Positions 51,436 through 60,398 of a stretch of DNA of 64,000 nucleotides are shown here, one piece after another. Within the stretch, counting starts at the first letter, position 1. Each line of letters begins with the position of its first letter. Where the stretch lies: positions 992,001-1,056,000 of the forward strand of contig NZ_CP051515.1 of assembly GCF_012689525.1 (NCBI RefSeq), written 5' to 3'. Source of the DNA: Paraburkholderia aromaticivorans. GTDB lineage: Bacteria > Pseudomonadota > Gammaproteobacteria > Burkholderiales > Burkholderiaceae. Position numbers and translations under genes: made by a program. The notes under the pieces were generated by a model that saw only the letters and a list, made by a program, of their open reading frames with translations, searched no databases and was not told where the DNA came from.

Positions 51436-52629
51436 TCAGAACTTATGCCGCACGCCGATGCTGACGATCGCTTGCGATTGCGCCGCCGACGAGTGACTAT
51501 TGCCCTTGTCGCTGACCGACGCAGTGGCCGCGACCGGATTGCCGAGCGCATCCAGCGTGCCGCCCGACGCGTGCTGATAGCCGCCCATCAGATACACGGT
51601 CGAACGCTTGGACAGCGCATACTGCGCGCCGAGTGTCACGTTGTGATACTGCGCGCGTTCATCCACGCCATCCACTTCGCCGCCACGCGTGTAGCTGTAG
51701 CCCGCGAACAGTTGCACGGCGGGACGGATCGTCCATTGGCCGAACACGCCCGCGATATTGAACGTCGCATGTCCCTTGAACAGCGAGTCGGCGCCGGAGC
51801 GGTATTGCACGTTGCTGTAATTCACGCCGACGATCGCCGGCCCGAAGTCGTAGGTCGCGCCCGTCGCGATGATCTGCTGCGATTGCGCGCTCGCGTAGCC
51901 TTCGTTGATCGATGAATTGAACAGGCCGTCGTCCGTGCCGTTCCACTTGCCGTAGGTCGTGTCCTGCGTGCCGGTCTTGCTGTTGTCGGAGCGTTCGTAG
52001 CCGACGCCCACATGCAGCGGGCCGTTGCCGTAAGCGGCGCCCACGCTCCACGTGTTCTGCTGTTTCAGGCTGCCGGGTTGGCCGCCGAAACCGTACAGCG
52101 CGCCGAACGTGAAGCCCGCATAGTTCGCGCTCGTGTACTTGATGGAGTTGTTGACGCGCGCGGTCTGATCCAGATCGTCGATATCGCCCGGATGCGCGCC
52201 GTAGCCGCCGACCATCGCCACCGGTGCGACAGGCGAAACGAAGTCGTTCAGCGAGGTGTACTGGCGGCCCAGTGTGATCGTGCCGTACTGCTTGCTGCCG
52301 ATGCCCACATACGCCTGACGGCCGAACAAACCGCCGTTCTGGCCGGTCTTGCCGTTCGTGATGTCGAAGCCGTCCTCGAGTTGGAACAGTGCGTTCCAGC
52401 CGCCGCCCAGATCCTCCTGACCCTTGATACCCCAGCGGCTGCCGGACAGGTTGCCGCTCGTCACGGCGACGTTCGAATGGCCGCTATAGTTGCCGGCGGT
52501 GCCGGTGCGCTCGTTGCTCCGGTACGAAACGCCCGCATCGACGATGCCATACAGCACGACGGAACTCTGCGCGCACGCAATGCCCGCAAACGACATCAAC
52601 AGGGGTGCGGCAATCCATTGCTTTTTCAT
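51436..52629 (-). CDS. General porin (16-strand type)
   Basis: 397 aa from the Met of MKKQWIAAPLLMSFAGIACAQ; a start three codons upstream is possible. The signal peptide is followed by SSVVLYGIVDAGVSYRSN, GSRWGIKGQEDLGGGWNALF, QLEDGFDI, FGRQAYVGIG, the long loop region and the C-terminal SKRSTVYLMGGYQ with final Phe. These are hallmarks of the betaproteobacterial OmpC/Porin_4 family. It forms a trimeric diffusion channel in the outer membrane. No cytochrome-operon link; the dehydrogenase genes lie upstream in the same direction, 190 bp away. Confidence 0.93.
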   Translation of the reverse strand: MKKQWIAAPLLMSFAGIACAQSSVVLYGIVDAGVSYRSNERTGTAGNYSGHSNVAVTSGNLSGSRWGIKGQEDLGGGWNALFQLEDGFDITNGKTGQNGGLFGRQAYVGIGSKQYGTITLGRQYTSLNDFVSPVAPVAMVGGYGAHPGDIDDLDQTARVNNSIKYTSANYAGFTFGALYGFGGQPGSLKQQNTWSVGAAYGNGPLHVGVGYERSDNSKTGTQDTTYGKWNGTDDGLFNSSINEGYASAQSQQIIATGATYDFGPAIVGVNYSNVQYRSGADSLFKGHATFNIAGVFGQWTIRPAVQLFAGYSYTRGGEVDGVDERAQYHNVTLGAQYALSKRSTVYLMGGYQHASGGTLDALGNPVAATASVSDKGNSHSSAAQSQAIVSIGVRHKF

Positions 52630-52820
52630 CGTAGTCATAGCCTGGTTGGAACTTCTATCTCAAGTCGCCTGAATGGCGATCTGTCTTTTTTCCGCGCACG
52701 CGGAAGCCCGCTCCTGAACGACGGAGCGGACTGCGTGAAGCGGGGGATCGGTGTTCACAGCGCGAGCCTTGTTTGCGGCGCGTCCTTTCAGTGGGACGCG
52801 TCACGCAAGGCCGCGTGCAA

Positions 52821-54176
52821 TCAGTGACTCAAGGCGGCGCCTGGCGGCATTTCGGGCGCGTGCACCGTGACGGTCTTGCGGACTTTGGCGACCTCCGTCG
52901 CGCTGACCGTCGAACCGGTGTTGCCCCAACTGTTGCGCACGAAGTTGGTCACATCCGCGACTTCCTGATCGTTCAGGCGCCAGCCGAAGGCCGGCATCGT
53001 GAACGAGGAGGGCGCGGTCTTCGTGCCTTCGAGCGTGCTGCCGGTGAGCAGCACGTGAATCAGCGAGGTCGCGTCCTTGCCCTGCACGACCGGATTGCCG
53101 CCTAGTGCCGGAAACACGCGGTTGTAGCCGCGGCCGTCGCTGCGGTGGCAGGCGGTGCAGTTGTCGCGATAGACGGCGGCGCCCGGTGCGGTGGCGTCGC
53201 CCATGCGCAGCGCGCGCGCGGCCGTGTCGTCGTACGCGTAGGGCGTTTCCTGCGGATCGGTCGACGGCAGCGTCTTTAGATAACGCGCGATCGCGGTGAG
53301 ATCGGCGTCGTTCATGTGCTGCATGCTGTGCTGCACGACGTCCGTCATGCCGCCGAAGGCCGCGCTGTGCTGCGTGCGTCCGGTCTTCAGGAATTGCACG
53401 AGATCGGCTTCGCTCCATGCGCCTATGCCGGTGCGCGGATTGCCGCGCAGACTCGACGGAATCCAACCGTCGATCGTCGCGCCGCCCGCGAGAAACGCCG
53501 GGCCGTCCAGGTCGCTCAGCGCGCGTTCCTGCATCGTTGCCGCGCGCGGCGTGTGACACGCGCCGCAATGGCCGAGCCCTTGCACGAGGTAGGCGCCGCG
53601 CGCGATCACCGGATCGGCGTAATGCTTCGCGTCGAACGATGTCGGCTCGGGCGCGAACAGGTGACGCCAGATGCCGAGGGGCCAGCGCATCGACAGCGGC
53701 CAGACGATATCGACTGGGCGGTTCGTCTGGTTCACCGGTGCGACGCCCTGCGTGAAGTACGCGAAGAGCGCGTGCATGTCGTCTTCGCTCAGGCGTGCAT
53801 ACGATGGGAACGGCATGGCCGGATACAGCGTGTCGCCGTTCGGCTTCACTCCGGCGCGCACCGCGCGATCGAACTGCGCGAAGGTCCACGAGCCGATGCC
53901 GGCGTTGCGGTCCGGCGTGATATTGGTCGAGTAGATCGCGCCGATCGGCGTGTCGAATTTCAAGCCGCCGGCGAAGGGCTTGCCCGCAGGCGCCGTATGA
54001 CATGCGATGCAATCGCCGGCTCGCGCGAGATACTCGCCATGCGCGATGAGCGCCACGTCGTTCTGGTTCTGTGGAACTGCCGCGTGCGCGGCAAGTGTGG
54101 CCATACCCAGCACAGCCGCCGCGCCCACGCGTTTGATCGCCCGCGTGAGGCGTTTGTTATGGATCTTCTTCGTCAT
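52821..54176 (-). CDS. Triheme cytochrome c subunit (GADH-type)
   Basis: 451 aa, with a signal peptide to about residue 32 and three CXXCH heme sites: CIACH (56-60), CGACH (202-206) and CTACH (337-341), matching the membrane-associated cytochrome c subunit of gluconate-2-dehydrogenase/alcohol-dehydrogenase complexes. It passes electrons from the flavoprotein to the respiratory chain. Its start overlaps the stop of the GMC gene (ATGA). The third gene of the operon small subunit - GMC - cytochrome. Confidence 0.95.
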   Translation of the reverse strand: MTKKIHNKRLTRAIKRVGAAAVLGMATLAAHAAVPQNQNDVALIAHGEYLARAGDCIACHTAPAGKPFAGGLKFDTPIGAIYSTNITPDRNAGIGSWTFAQFDRAVRAGVKPNGDTLYPAMPFPSYARLSEDDMHALFAYFTQGVAPVNQTNRPVDIVWPLSMRWPLGIWRHLFAPEPTSFDAKHYADPVIARGAYLVQGLGHCGACHTPRAATMQERALSDLDGPAFLAGGATIDGWIPSSLRGNPRTGIGAWSEADLVQFLKTGRTQHSAAFGGMTDVVQHSMQHMNDADLTAIARYLKTLPSTDPQETPYAYDDTAARALRMGDATAPGAAVYRDNCTACHRSDGRGYNRVFPALGGNPVVQGKDATSLIHVLLTGSTLEGTKTAPSSFTMPAFGWRLNDQEVADVTNFVRNSWGNTGSTVSATEVAKVRKTVTVHAPEMPPGAALSH

Positions 54177-55951
54177 ACGCTCACCAGCGGCCCGGGGTTT
54201 TTCAGATACTGCGTGCGGATCGCCCGCGCCGACCAGTAAGCCAGCGCCGCGACGAGGCCGGTCGGGTTGTAGCCGATGCCTTGCGGAAACGCCGAGGCGC
54301 CCATCACGAACACGTTGTGCACGTCCCAGCTTTGCAGGTAGCGGTTCAGCACGCTCGTCTTCGGATCGGTGCCCATCACCGCGCCGCCCACCAGGTGCGT
54401 GGTCTGATAGCGGCGCGAGTCGAAGTGCGCGCCGAATTCGCGCGTATAAACGTTGATCGACTTCGGACCCATCTGCTGCGCGATCTTCTGCATCTGGCCG
54501 GTCACGTAGCGCGCCATCTTGATGTCGTTGTCCTTCCAGTCGAAGGTCATGCGCAACAGCGGCTGGCCGTACGAATCGCGATAGGTCGGATCGAGATCGA
54601 GGAACACGTCGCGGTACGACATGTTGCTGCCGTGCGCGTCCATCGAAATGGTGTGCGCGTAGTGGTCCTTCACCGACTTCTTCCAGTCGGCGCCCCAGTT
54701 CGGCGTGCCGGCCGGCGTGGCGATGCCGCTAACCGGCTTGGTGCCCGCCTGGTTCACCCACAACGGCGAACCGCCGACAAAGCCGAGCGGGCCGTGATCG
54801 AAGTTGTCGGCGTTGAAGTCGTCGACCGCGACGCCGTTGCCGCCCGCGCCGATGAACGGATTGGTGAAGGTGTCCTTGTCGAAGAATGCGGTGATGGTCG
54901 AGAGGTTCTGGTACGCGAAATTGCGGCCGACCACGCCTTCGCCGGAGATCGGGTCATACGGTTTGCCGATGCCCGACAGCAGAAGCAGATGGACGTTGTG
55001 ATACTGGAACGCCGCGACGATCACCAGATCGGCCGGCTGGAACACTTCGTTGCCCGCCGGATCGACATACGTCACGCCCTTGGCGCGCTTTTTCGTGTCG
55101 TCGAGTTCGACGCGCAGCACATGGCAGCGCGAGCGCAACTCGAAGTTCGGCAACTGCTTCAGCGCGGGCAGAATGTTCAGATTCGGCGAGGCCTTCGAAT
55201 ACATGTAGCACGCGTAGCCGCTGCAGAATCCGCAGAAGTTACACGGGCCCATCTGCACGCCATACGGGTTCGTGTACGGCCCCGACGTATTCGCCGATGG
55301 CAGACGGTACGGATTCAACCCGAGTTCGCGCGCGGCGTTGCCGAAGCGCTCCGCCGAATACGTGTTCAGTTGAGCGGCGAGCGGAAAATTATCGCTGCGC
55401 GGCGCTTCAAATACGTTGCCATCGCCGACCACCTTGCCGTTGACCTTGTACGCCTGGCCCGAGGTGCCGAACACTTTCTCGGCGAAGTCGAAATGCGGTT
55501 CGAGTTCGTCGTAGCTGACGCCGTAATCCTGAATCGTCATGCCTTCGGGAATGAAGCGCTTGCCGTAACGTTCTTCGTAGTGACTCTTCAGGCGCAGTTC
55601 TTCCGGCGTGATGCGGAAATGCACGCCCGACCAGTGCAGACCCGCGCCACCGACGCCTTCGCCCGGCAGAAACGCGGCCAACTGGCGATACGGCAGGGCG
55701 GTATCGTTTGGCGCATGACGGATCGACACGGTGGTCTTCGAGAGATCGAGGAACAGCTTCTTGCGGACGTTATAGGTCAGCTCGTCGATCGTGTTGGGAT
55801 ACGCGCCGTCCGGATAGGTGTCGCGATATTCGCCGCGTTCGAGCGCGACGACTTTCAGGCCGGCTTCGGTGAGTTCCTTCGCGAGAATCGCACCGGTCCA
55901 GCCGAAGCCGACGATCACCGCGTCGACGTGCGGTTTGGTTTGAGTAGACAT
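54173..55951 (-). CDS. GMC-type dehydrogenase flavoprotein (GADH-type)
   Basis: 592 aa. FAD Rossmann motif VDAVIVGFGWTGAILAKELT (about 9-29), then GEGVGGAGLHWSGVHFR, a four-Cys segment MGPCNFCGFCSGYACYM (Cys237, 240, 243, 248) likely binding an Fe-S cluster as in FAD-dependent gluconate/glucose dehydrogenases, and a closing GTDPKTSVLNRYLQSWDVHN and ASAFPQGIGYNPTGLVAALA. It oxidises a sugar, gluconate or alcohol in the periplasm; the substrate is not identifiable. Its start shares one base with the stop of the small-subunit gene. Confidence 0.94.
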   Translation of the reverse strand: MSTQTKPHVDAVIVGFGWTGAILAKELTEAGLKVVALERGEYRDTYPDGAYPNTIDELTYNVRKKLFLDLSKTTVSIRHAPNDTALPYRQLAAFLPGEGVGGAGLHWSGVHFRITPEELRLKSHYEERYGKRFIPEGMTIQDYGVSYDELEPHFDFAEKVFGTSGQAYKVNGKVVGDGNVFEAPRSDNFPLAAQLNTYSAERFGNAARELGLNPYRLPSANTSGPYTNPYGVQMGPCNFCGFCSGYACYMYSKASPNLNILPALKQLPNFELRSRCHVLRVELDDTKKRAKGVTYVDPAGNEVFQPADLVIVAAFQYHNVHLLLLSGIGKPYDPISGEGVVGRNFAYQNLSTITAFFDKDTFTNPFIGAGGNGVAVDDFNADNFDHGPLGFVGGSPLWVNQAGTKPVSGIATPAGTPNWGADWKKSVKDHYAHTISMDAHGSNMSYRDVFLDLDPTYRDSYGQPLLRMTFDWKDNDIKMARYVTGQMQKIAQQMGPKSINVYTREFGAHFDSRRYQTTHLVGGAVMGTDPKTSVLNRYLQSWDVHNVFVMGASAFPQGIGYNPTGLVAALAYWSARAIRTQYLKNPGPLVSV

Positions 55952-56691
55952 CAGGTGCGCTTTCCTTCGATCGACACGGGGCCATACGGATAAGCCGCGC
56001 CGTTCTGATTGACGAAGTCCATGAAATCGGCGCGCGCGCCGGGGAAGCCGATCATCTTCCAGCCGCCCATGTCGCGGTTGCCGCCGTGGATCGGATCGCA
56101 GAAGTAGCCTTCGCGCGTGTTTTGCAGCAGTTGTCCGAAGAACACCTCGGCCGGCACGTTCTCCAGATCGACCTTGCCTTTCTCGAGCGCGCCGAGCACG
56201 GTGTCGCGCGAGGGTGCGTCGAGGGCATCGAAGGGATGCGCGTACGTCTTGGTGCAGTAAGCGTTGACTGCCGCGATGCCGAGGCGGTACAGATCGCGTG
56301 GCACGAGCTTCAACTGATAGCCGAGTTCGGGCGCGCCCTGCGTGAACGGACCCTGCATGTACCAGAGCGCACCGTGCGCGTACGGCGTATCCATCTGCCG
56401 GTCGATGAATTCGGGCACGCCGGCTTCGACGGCGCCGGGGCCTTCGCTGTCCGACGGAATCAGACGGTCGACCGCGGCGTGGATGAACGCCCATTCCTTC
56501 GCGTCGAAGAAGTGCGGCTTGTAGTCCGCGCCGGACGCGCGGCCCGCGGACGCGTTCGCGCTTTCACTCGAACCCGGCACGGAGGCCGTCGTGGATTGCT
56601 TGACCTCGCAGCCGGCGAGCGTGCCGGCCGGAACCAGCGCGATAGCCGTGCGTAAAAAGCCACGGCGAGAGCTAATAGGGGATGAGGGCAT
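55951..56691 (-). CDS. TAT-exported small subunit (gluconate 2-DH subunit 3 type)
   Basis: 246 aa. Twin-arginine signal SSRRGFLRTAIALVPAGTLA followed by a Cys (LAGCE) that could also be a lipobox. The mature part (FFDAKEWAFIHAAVDRLIPS, GAVEAGVPEFIDRQMDTPYA, REGYFCDPIHGGNRDMGGWK, MIGFPGARADFMDFVNQNG) is the gluconate-2-dehydrogenase subunit-3 domain. It carries the folded flavoprotein across the membrane by the TAT route. First gene of the operon; a LacI-type operator is 74-87 bp upstream. Confidence 0.93.
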   Translation of the reverse strand: MPSSPISSRRGFLRTAIALVPAGTLAGCEVKQSTTASVPGSSESANASAGRASGADYKPHFFDAKEWAFIHAAVDRLIPSDSEGPGAVEAGVPEFIDRQMDTPYAHGALWYMQGPFTQGAPELGYQLKLVPRDLYRLGIAAVNAYCTKTYAHPFDALDAPSRDTVLGALEKGKVDLENVPAEVFFGQLLQNTREGYFCDPIHGGNRDMGGWKMIGFPGARADFMDFVNQNGAAYPYGPVSIEGKRT

Positions 56692-57146
56692 GTTGTTCTA
56701 TTCACCAGATTGGAGCGCGCCATTGCGTTCCCGGCAGTCATCGGATTGCCGGCGGGATGATAGATGGAACCGGTTCCAAAGTCTTTTAGCTTTTTTACAA
56801 TAGGTTGTTTCGTGGAGTGATGAAATGCCGCGATGTTGTAAAAATCTGTTTTAGATCAAAGGTATTTTAGGCGCAAGACGACGCGGCGGCGAGGGCGCCG
56901 GGCGCGCCCGGTTTGATGTGAAAAAGCGACGGCGTCGCAGGGGTGACGCGAGCGGCGGCGCTCACCGCGAACGGAATTGCCGCGCTCGCGCAAGTCAGCA
57001 CGGAATAGCGGCGGGGCACGCTTGCCTTGAGCACAACGCGGCGAGTTCTTTTACCTCACAGGTAATCGACGCGCGTCATGCCCGAGGGGACCATGAGTGG
57101 TATGCAAGTTTTCGATCCGCATCCACTCATCACCAGGAGCCACGCC
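56692..57146. other. Divergent intergenic region with LacI-type operator
   Basis: 455 bp between the dehydrogenase operon (minus) and the DUF1330 gene (plus). No gene is recognised. TGGAACCGGTTCCA at 56765-56778 is a perfect 14-bp palindrome. An AT-rich tract (about 56783-56870) could carry promoter elements. Confidence 0.5.
56765..56778. promoter_or_regulatory. LacI/GalR-type operator palindrome
   Basis: TGGAACCGGTTCCA has the central CCGG and outer AA/TT typical of LacI-family operators (e.g. AAACCGGTTT forms). It lies about 75 bp upstream of the dehydrogenase small-subunit start. No LacI-family regulator is encoded in this window. Confidence 0.55.
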
Positions 57147-57467
57147 ATGACCGCCTACGCGATTGCCCATCTGCACGACGTCGAACTGGGCGACGACATC
57201 GTCGAATACCTCAATTGCGTCGACGGCACGCTCGCGCCGTTCGACGGCCATTTCATCGTGCATGGCGCACGCCCCGACATACTCGAAGGCGAATGGCACG
57301 GCGATCTGATCGCAATTGCGTTCCCCGATCTCGCCGCCGCGCGCGCCTGGTATGCATCGGACGCGTATCAGCGCATCCTGCCGTTGCGCACGCGGCATGC
57401 GCGCGGGCCGGTGATCCTGATCGACGGCGTGGACGAGCGGCACAAGGCAATCGACATCCTGAGGTAA
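57147..57467 (+). CDS. DUF1330-family protein
   Basis: 106 aa, ferredoxin-like alpha/beta barrel of the DUF1330 family (MTAYAIAHLHDVELGDDIVE, LAPFDGHFIVHG, WHGDLIAIAFPDLAAARAWY, and the ASDAYQRILPLR tail). Function unknown; cytoplasmic. ATG at 57147 follows CCAGGAGCCACGCC; the longer frame is rejected. It faces the serine hydrolase gene, 12 bp away. Confidence 0.88.
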   Translation: MTAYAIAHLHDVELGDDIVEYLNCVDGTLAPFDGHFIVHGARPDILEGEWHGDLIAIAFPDLAAARAWYASDAYQRILPLRTRHARGPVILIDGVDERHKAIDILR

Positions 57468-57478
57468 ACGCGGCGGCG

Positions 57479-59038
57479 TCAACGCGTGAACGTCCCGAGA
57501 CCTTCCGCGTTGTAGTACTCGAGCGTCACCTGATTGCTCAGGAACGCCACCTTGGAGATCGTCCCCGGCGCGGCGTTTTCGTCGACGAGCGTGAAGGTGA
57601 AGGTATCGCCGTCCCAATGCGAAAGCGGCAGGCGCAAGGGCGTGGCGCCGATCGTCAGGAGCAGCGCGCCGTTCGCCGCCGATATCTGGATCGGCCCGTA
57701 ATAGTCGTTGTTATAGGTGCCGGTATAGGTGGACAGTGCCCGCGCCGGTAGCGGCGCAGCGGGCGGCGTCACGCCGACGAGCGAGCCGGCTGGTTTGTTG
57801 AGGTCTGCAAACGCCTTGCTATAAGCCGCAAACCAGTCGCGCTGGATGGAGCCGAACTGCACGATATCGAAGAACTGCGCAGTGAGCGTTTCCGGCACGC
57901 CGAGCGGATAGCCATTGGTGAGCGCGACGATCGCGCAGCCCGTCGACGGCACCACCACGAAATTGGTCGCGGCGCCCGCGCCGAATGCGCCCGAATGACT
58001 GTACGACGCACGCCCGGCCGCGGTGGTGCCGACGTTGAAGCCGAATCCATAGTAGGACGCGTTCTGGCCGTTGCCGGCCGGCTGGATCTGCGATTGCTGG
58101 CTGATCGCCGCGTTGAGCGCGGCGGCGTCGACCGTGCGCGTGCCGTTGAACACGCCCTGGCCCAGCATCAGCGTCAGCCACTTCGCCATGTCGTTCGCGG
58201 AGGAACTCACGCCGCCCGCTGGCGCTTGTGCATCGGGCATCGAGCCGAGTCCGACGACCCATTGGCCGTTGCGCTGCACGTGGCCGGTCGCCCGGTTCGC
58301 GCGGGCGATGAAATCCGCGTAGCGCGAACTCGTGCTCGTCATGCCGAGCGGCTGGTAGAGCGTGCGCTCCGAGAGCGTCGCCCAATCGAGTCCGGTCGCG
58401 GTGGCCACGGAAATCGCGCCCGCCGTCAGGCCGAAGTTCGTATAGAAATACGACCGGCGAAACGGCGCCAGCAGCAAATAACGCAGATGTTCGAGGATGG
58501 TGGTCTGATCGTAGCCCATGTCTTCCAGCAGGTCGCCTGCGTGATCGGGCAAGCCGGAGCGATGCGCGTACATGTCGCCGACCGTGACTTGCGCGCTCAC
58601 GGTCGGATCCGCCAGCGTGAACCACGGCAGATGCGCGCGCAACGGTGTGTCCCACGATACGGCGCCTATACCCACCTGATGCGCGACCACCATCGAACCG
58701 ACTGGCTTCGACAGCGACGCGAGCTGGAACACCGTGTCGGCATCGACGGCGAGGCCCGAGCCGATGAGCCGCGTGCCGAAGCCTTTCGCATAGACCGTTC
58801 GCAGATTGCGCACCACGGCGACCGACATGCCCGGCACGCCGGTGCTGGTCATGAGGTTGTTGACGAGGGCGTCCAGTTGCGCGAGGGCGGCGTCGATCTG
58901 GGAATCGGGCACCGGGCCGTTCGGATTGGTGTTGCCGCCGCTGCCCGAATTGTTCAATTCGTCGGAACCGCCGCATGCGGTGACGGCCCCGCATAGCGCC
59001 GCGCCGAGAAAGCGCCGGCGTCCTTGCACTGAGGTCAT
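57479..59038 (-). CDS. Serine hydrolase (beta-lactamase class C/PBP-like)
   Basis: 519 aa. Signal segment GRRRFLGAALCGAVTACGG has a twin-Arg and a lipobox-like ending at Cys22. Ser108-x-x-Lys111 (FQLASLSKPVG) is the active-site pair, YTN at 199-201 is the YxN motif, and SHSGAFGAG is the KTG-equivalent region. A C-terminal beta-domain (about 420-519) is like EstB/DUF3471 regions. Family members hydrolyse esters, D-peptides or beta-lactams; nothing here fixes the substrate. Long at 519 aa. The start follows CCGGAGACACGAC. Confidence 0.9.
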   Translation of the reverse strand: MTSVQGRRRFLGAALCGAVTACGGSDELNNSGSGGNTNPNGPVPDSQIDAALAQLDALVNNLMTSTGVPGMSVAVVRNLRTVYAKGFGTRLIGSGLAVDADTVFQLASLSKPVGSMVVAHQVGIGAVSWDTPLRAHLPWFTLADPTVSAQVTVGDMYAHRSGLPDHAGDLLEDMGYDQTTILEHLRYLLLAPFRRSYFYTNFGLTAGAISVATATGLDWATLSERTLYQPLGMTSTSSRYADFIARANRATGHVQRNGQWVVGLGSMPDAQAPAGGVSSSANDMAKWLTLMLGQGVFNGTRTVDAAALNAAISQQSQIQPAGNGQNASYYGFGFNVGTTAAGRASYSHSGAFGAGAATNFVVVPSTGCAIVALTNGYPLGVPETLTAQFFDIVQFGSIQRDWFAAYSKAFADLNKPAGSLVGVTPPAAPLPARALSTYTGTYNNDYYGPIQISAANGALLLTIGATPLRLPLSHWDGDTFTFTLVDENAAPGTISKVAFLSNQVTLEYYNAEGLGTFTR

Positions 59039-59297
59039 GTCGTGTCTCCGGATAACTTCTTCTGGCTTATAGGGAACCCGGCATGTACAGGGTTCCGCCG
59101 GCTTTGACGCGTCTTACGGTGTCCGTTGCGTAGTGTAGGCAGCAAAGAAGCGAATCGAAAGCCGGTTGCGGGAATGGCAGGCATTCTGGCCTGGAGAAGG
59201 GCGTTACACTTGCCCATCTTTTTTGCCAGGGTCCCTTCGTCCCGATGCCGGGTTCGCTGTCGAGTTCTTCGGCCTCACCGCGTAAGAAGCAGCAACA

Positions 59298-60200
59298 ATG
59301 GAAAACCTTCTCAAGAAACTCGACCTCACCTCGCTGCGCCTGTTCGTCGCCGTCTGCCAGGAGCGCAATATCGCGCGCGCGGCGGAGCGCGAGTTCATCG
59401 CATCGTCCGCGGTAAGCCGGCGCATCGCCGAGATCGAGGCGGTGATCGGCTTGCCGGTGATCCAGCGCCAGTCGCGCGGCATCACCGTGACGCCGGTCGG
59501 CGAGACCATGCTGCGCTACGCGCTGGCGATCATCGGCAATATCGAGCAGATGAGCGCGGAGCTGTCGCGCTTCTCGTCGGGCGCGAAAGGGCGCGTGCGG
59601 GTGGTGGCGAATCTGTCCTCGATCGTGCAGTTTCTGCCGGAAGATGTGGCCGCGTTCGGACGCGCGTTCCCGGAAGTGTCGATCGAACTGGAAGAGGAAA
59701 ATAGCGCCGACGTGCTGCGGATTGTCGGTGAACACGCGGCGGACTTCGGCATCTGCAACTCGGTGGCGGGCAGCGAGGCGTTCGAACAGGTGCCGTACCG
59801 GCAGGATCGGCTGGCGGTGCTGGTGCCGGGCGGCCATCGACTCGCCGGCGCGTTGCGGGTGAGCTTCGACGATCTGCTCGATGACAGCTTCGTCGGGCTG
59901 CGCAGCGAGAGCGCGCTGACGCAACTGCTGACGCAGCAGGCAGCCAGCGCGGGGCGGCAACTCGATGTGAAGATTCGCGTCAGCAGCCTTGATGCGCTTT
60001 GCCGGATGGTGCATGCCGGGCTCGGCATCGCGGTCGTGCCCGAACAGGTTGGGCTGCTCTATGTGAATGCGCTCGACGTGAGCCTGCTGTCTCTGAGCGA
60101 TGCGTGGGCGGTGCGCCGCCTCATCATGATCATCAAGGCGCGCGATCAGTTGAGCGCGAGCGCGGCGGCGCTGGTTGGATTTCTTGGCAAGGGCGGTTGA
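59298..60200 (+). CDS. LysR-type regulator
   Basis: 300 aa. wHTH at about 10-70 (LTSLRLFVAVCQERNIARAA, EFIASSAVSRRIAEIEAVIG, PVIQRQSRGITVTPVG) and a substrate-binding domain (GRVRVVANLSSIVQFLPEDV, ADFGICNSVAGSEAFEQVPY, MVHAGLGIAVVPEQVG). It precedes the aconitase-family gene and MFS transporter in the same direction, about 200 bp away, and likely controls them. Start ATG 59298. Confidence 0.92.
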   Translation: MENLLKKLDLTSLRLFVAVCQERNIARAAEREFIASSAVSRRIAEIEAVIGLPVIQRQSRGITVTPVGETMLRYALAIIGNIEQMSAELSRFSSGAKGRVRVVANLSSIVQFLPEDVAAFGRAFPEVSIELEEENSADVLRIVGEHAADFGICNSVAGSEAFEQVPYRQDRLAVLVPGGHRLAGALRVSFDDLLDDSFVGLRSESALTQLLTQQAASAGRQLDVKIRVSSLDALCRMVHAGLGIAVVPEQVGLLYVNALDVSLLSLSDAWAVRRLIMIIKARDQLSASAAALVGFLGKGG

Positions 60201-60398
60201 CGCGAGCAACGGCGGGCGAATCGGCAGAGGCGTTTCTGCGCCGGTTGCCGGCTATCGTATGCCGGCGCCAACGCGCCAACGCCCGGACCGTGTCGAGAGC
60301 GATCGCGCCGATCATCGCCAAACGAGAGGTCTGCGTTGCCGCACCGGCACTTCGGCATTGCCCGCGCGCGCCGTATAGTAAGCGCCAGGAGAGTGCAT

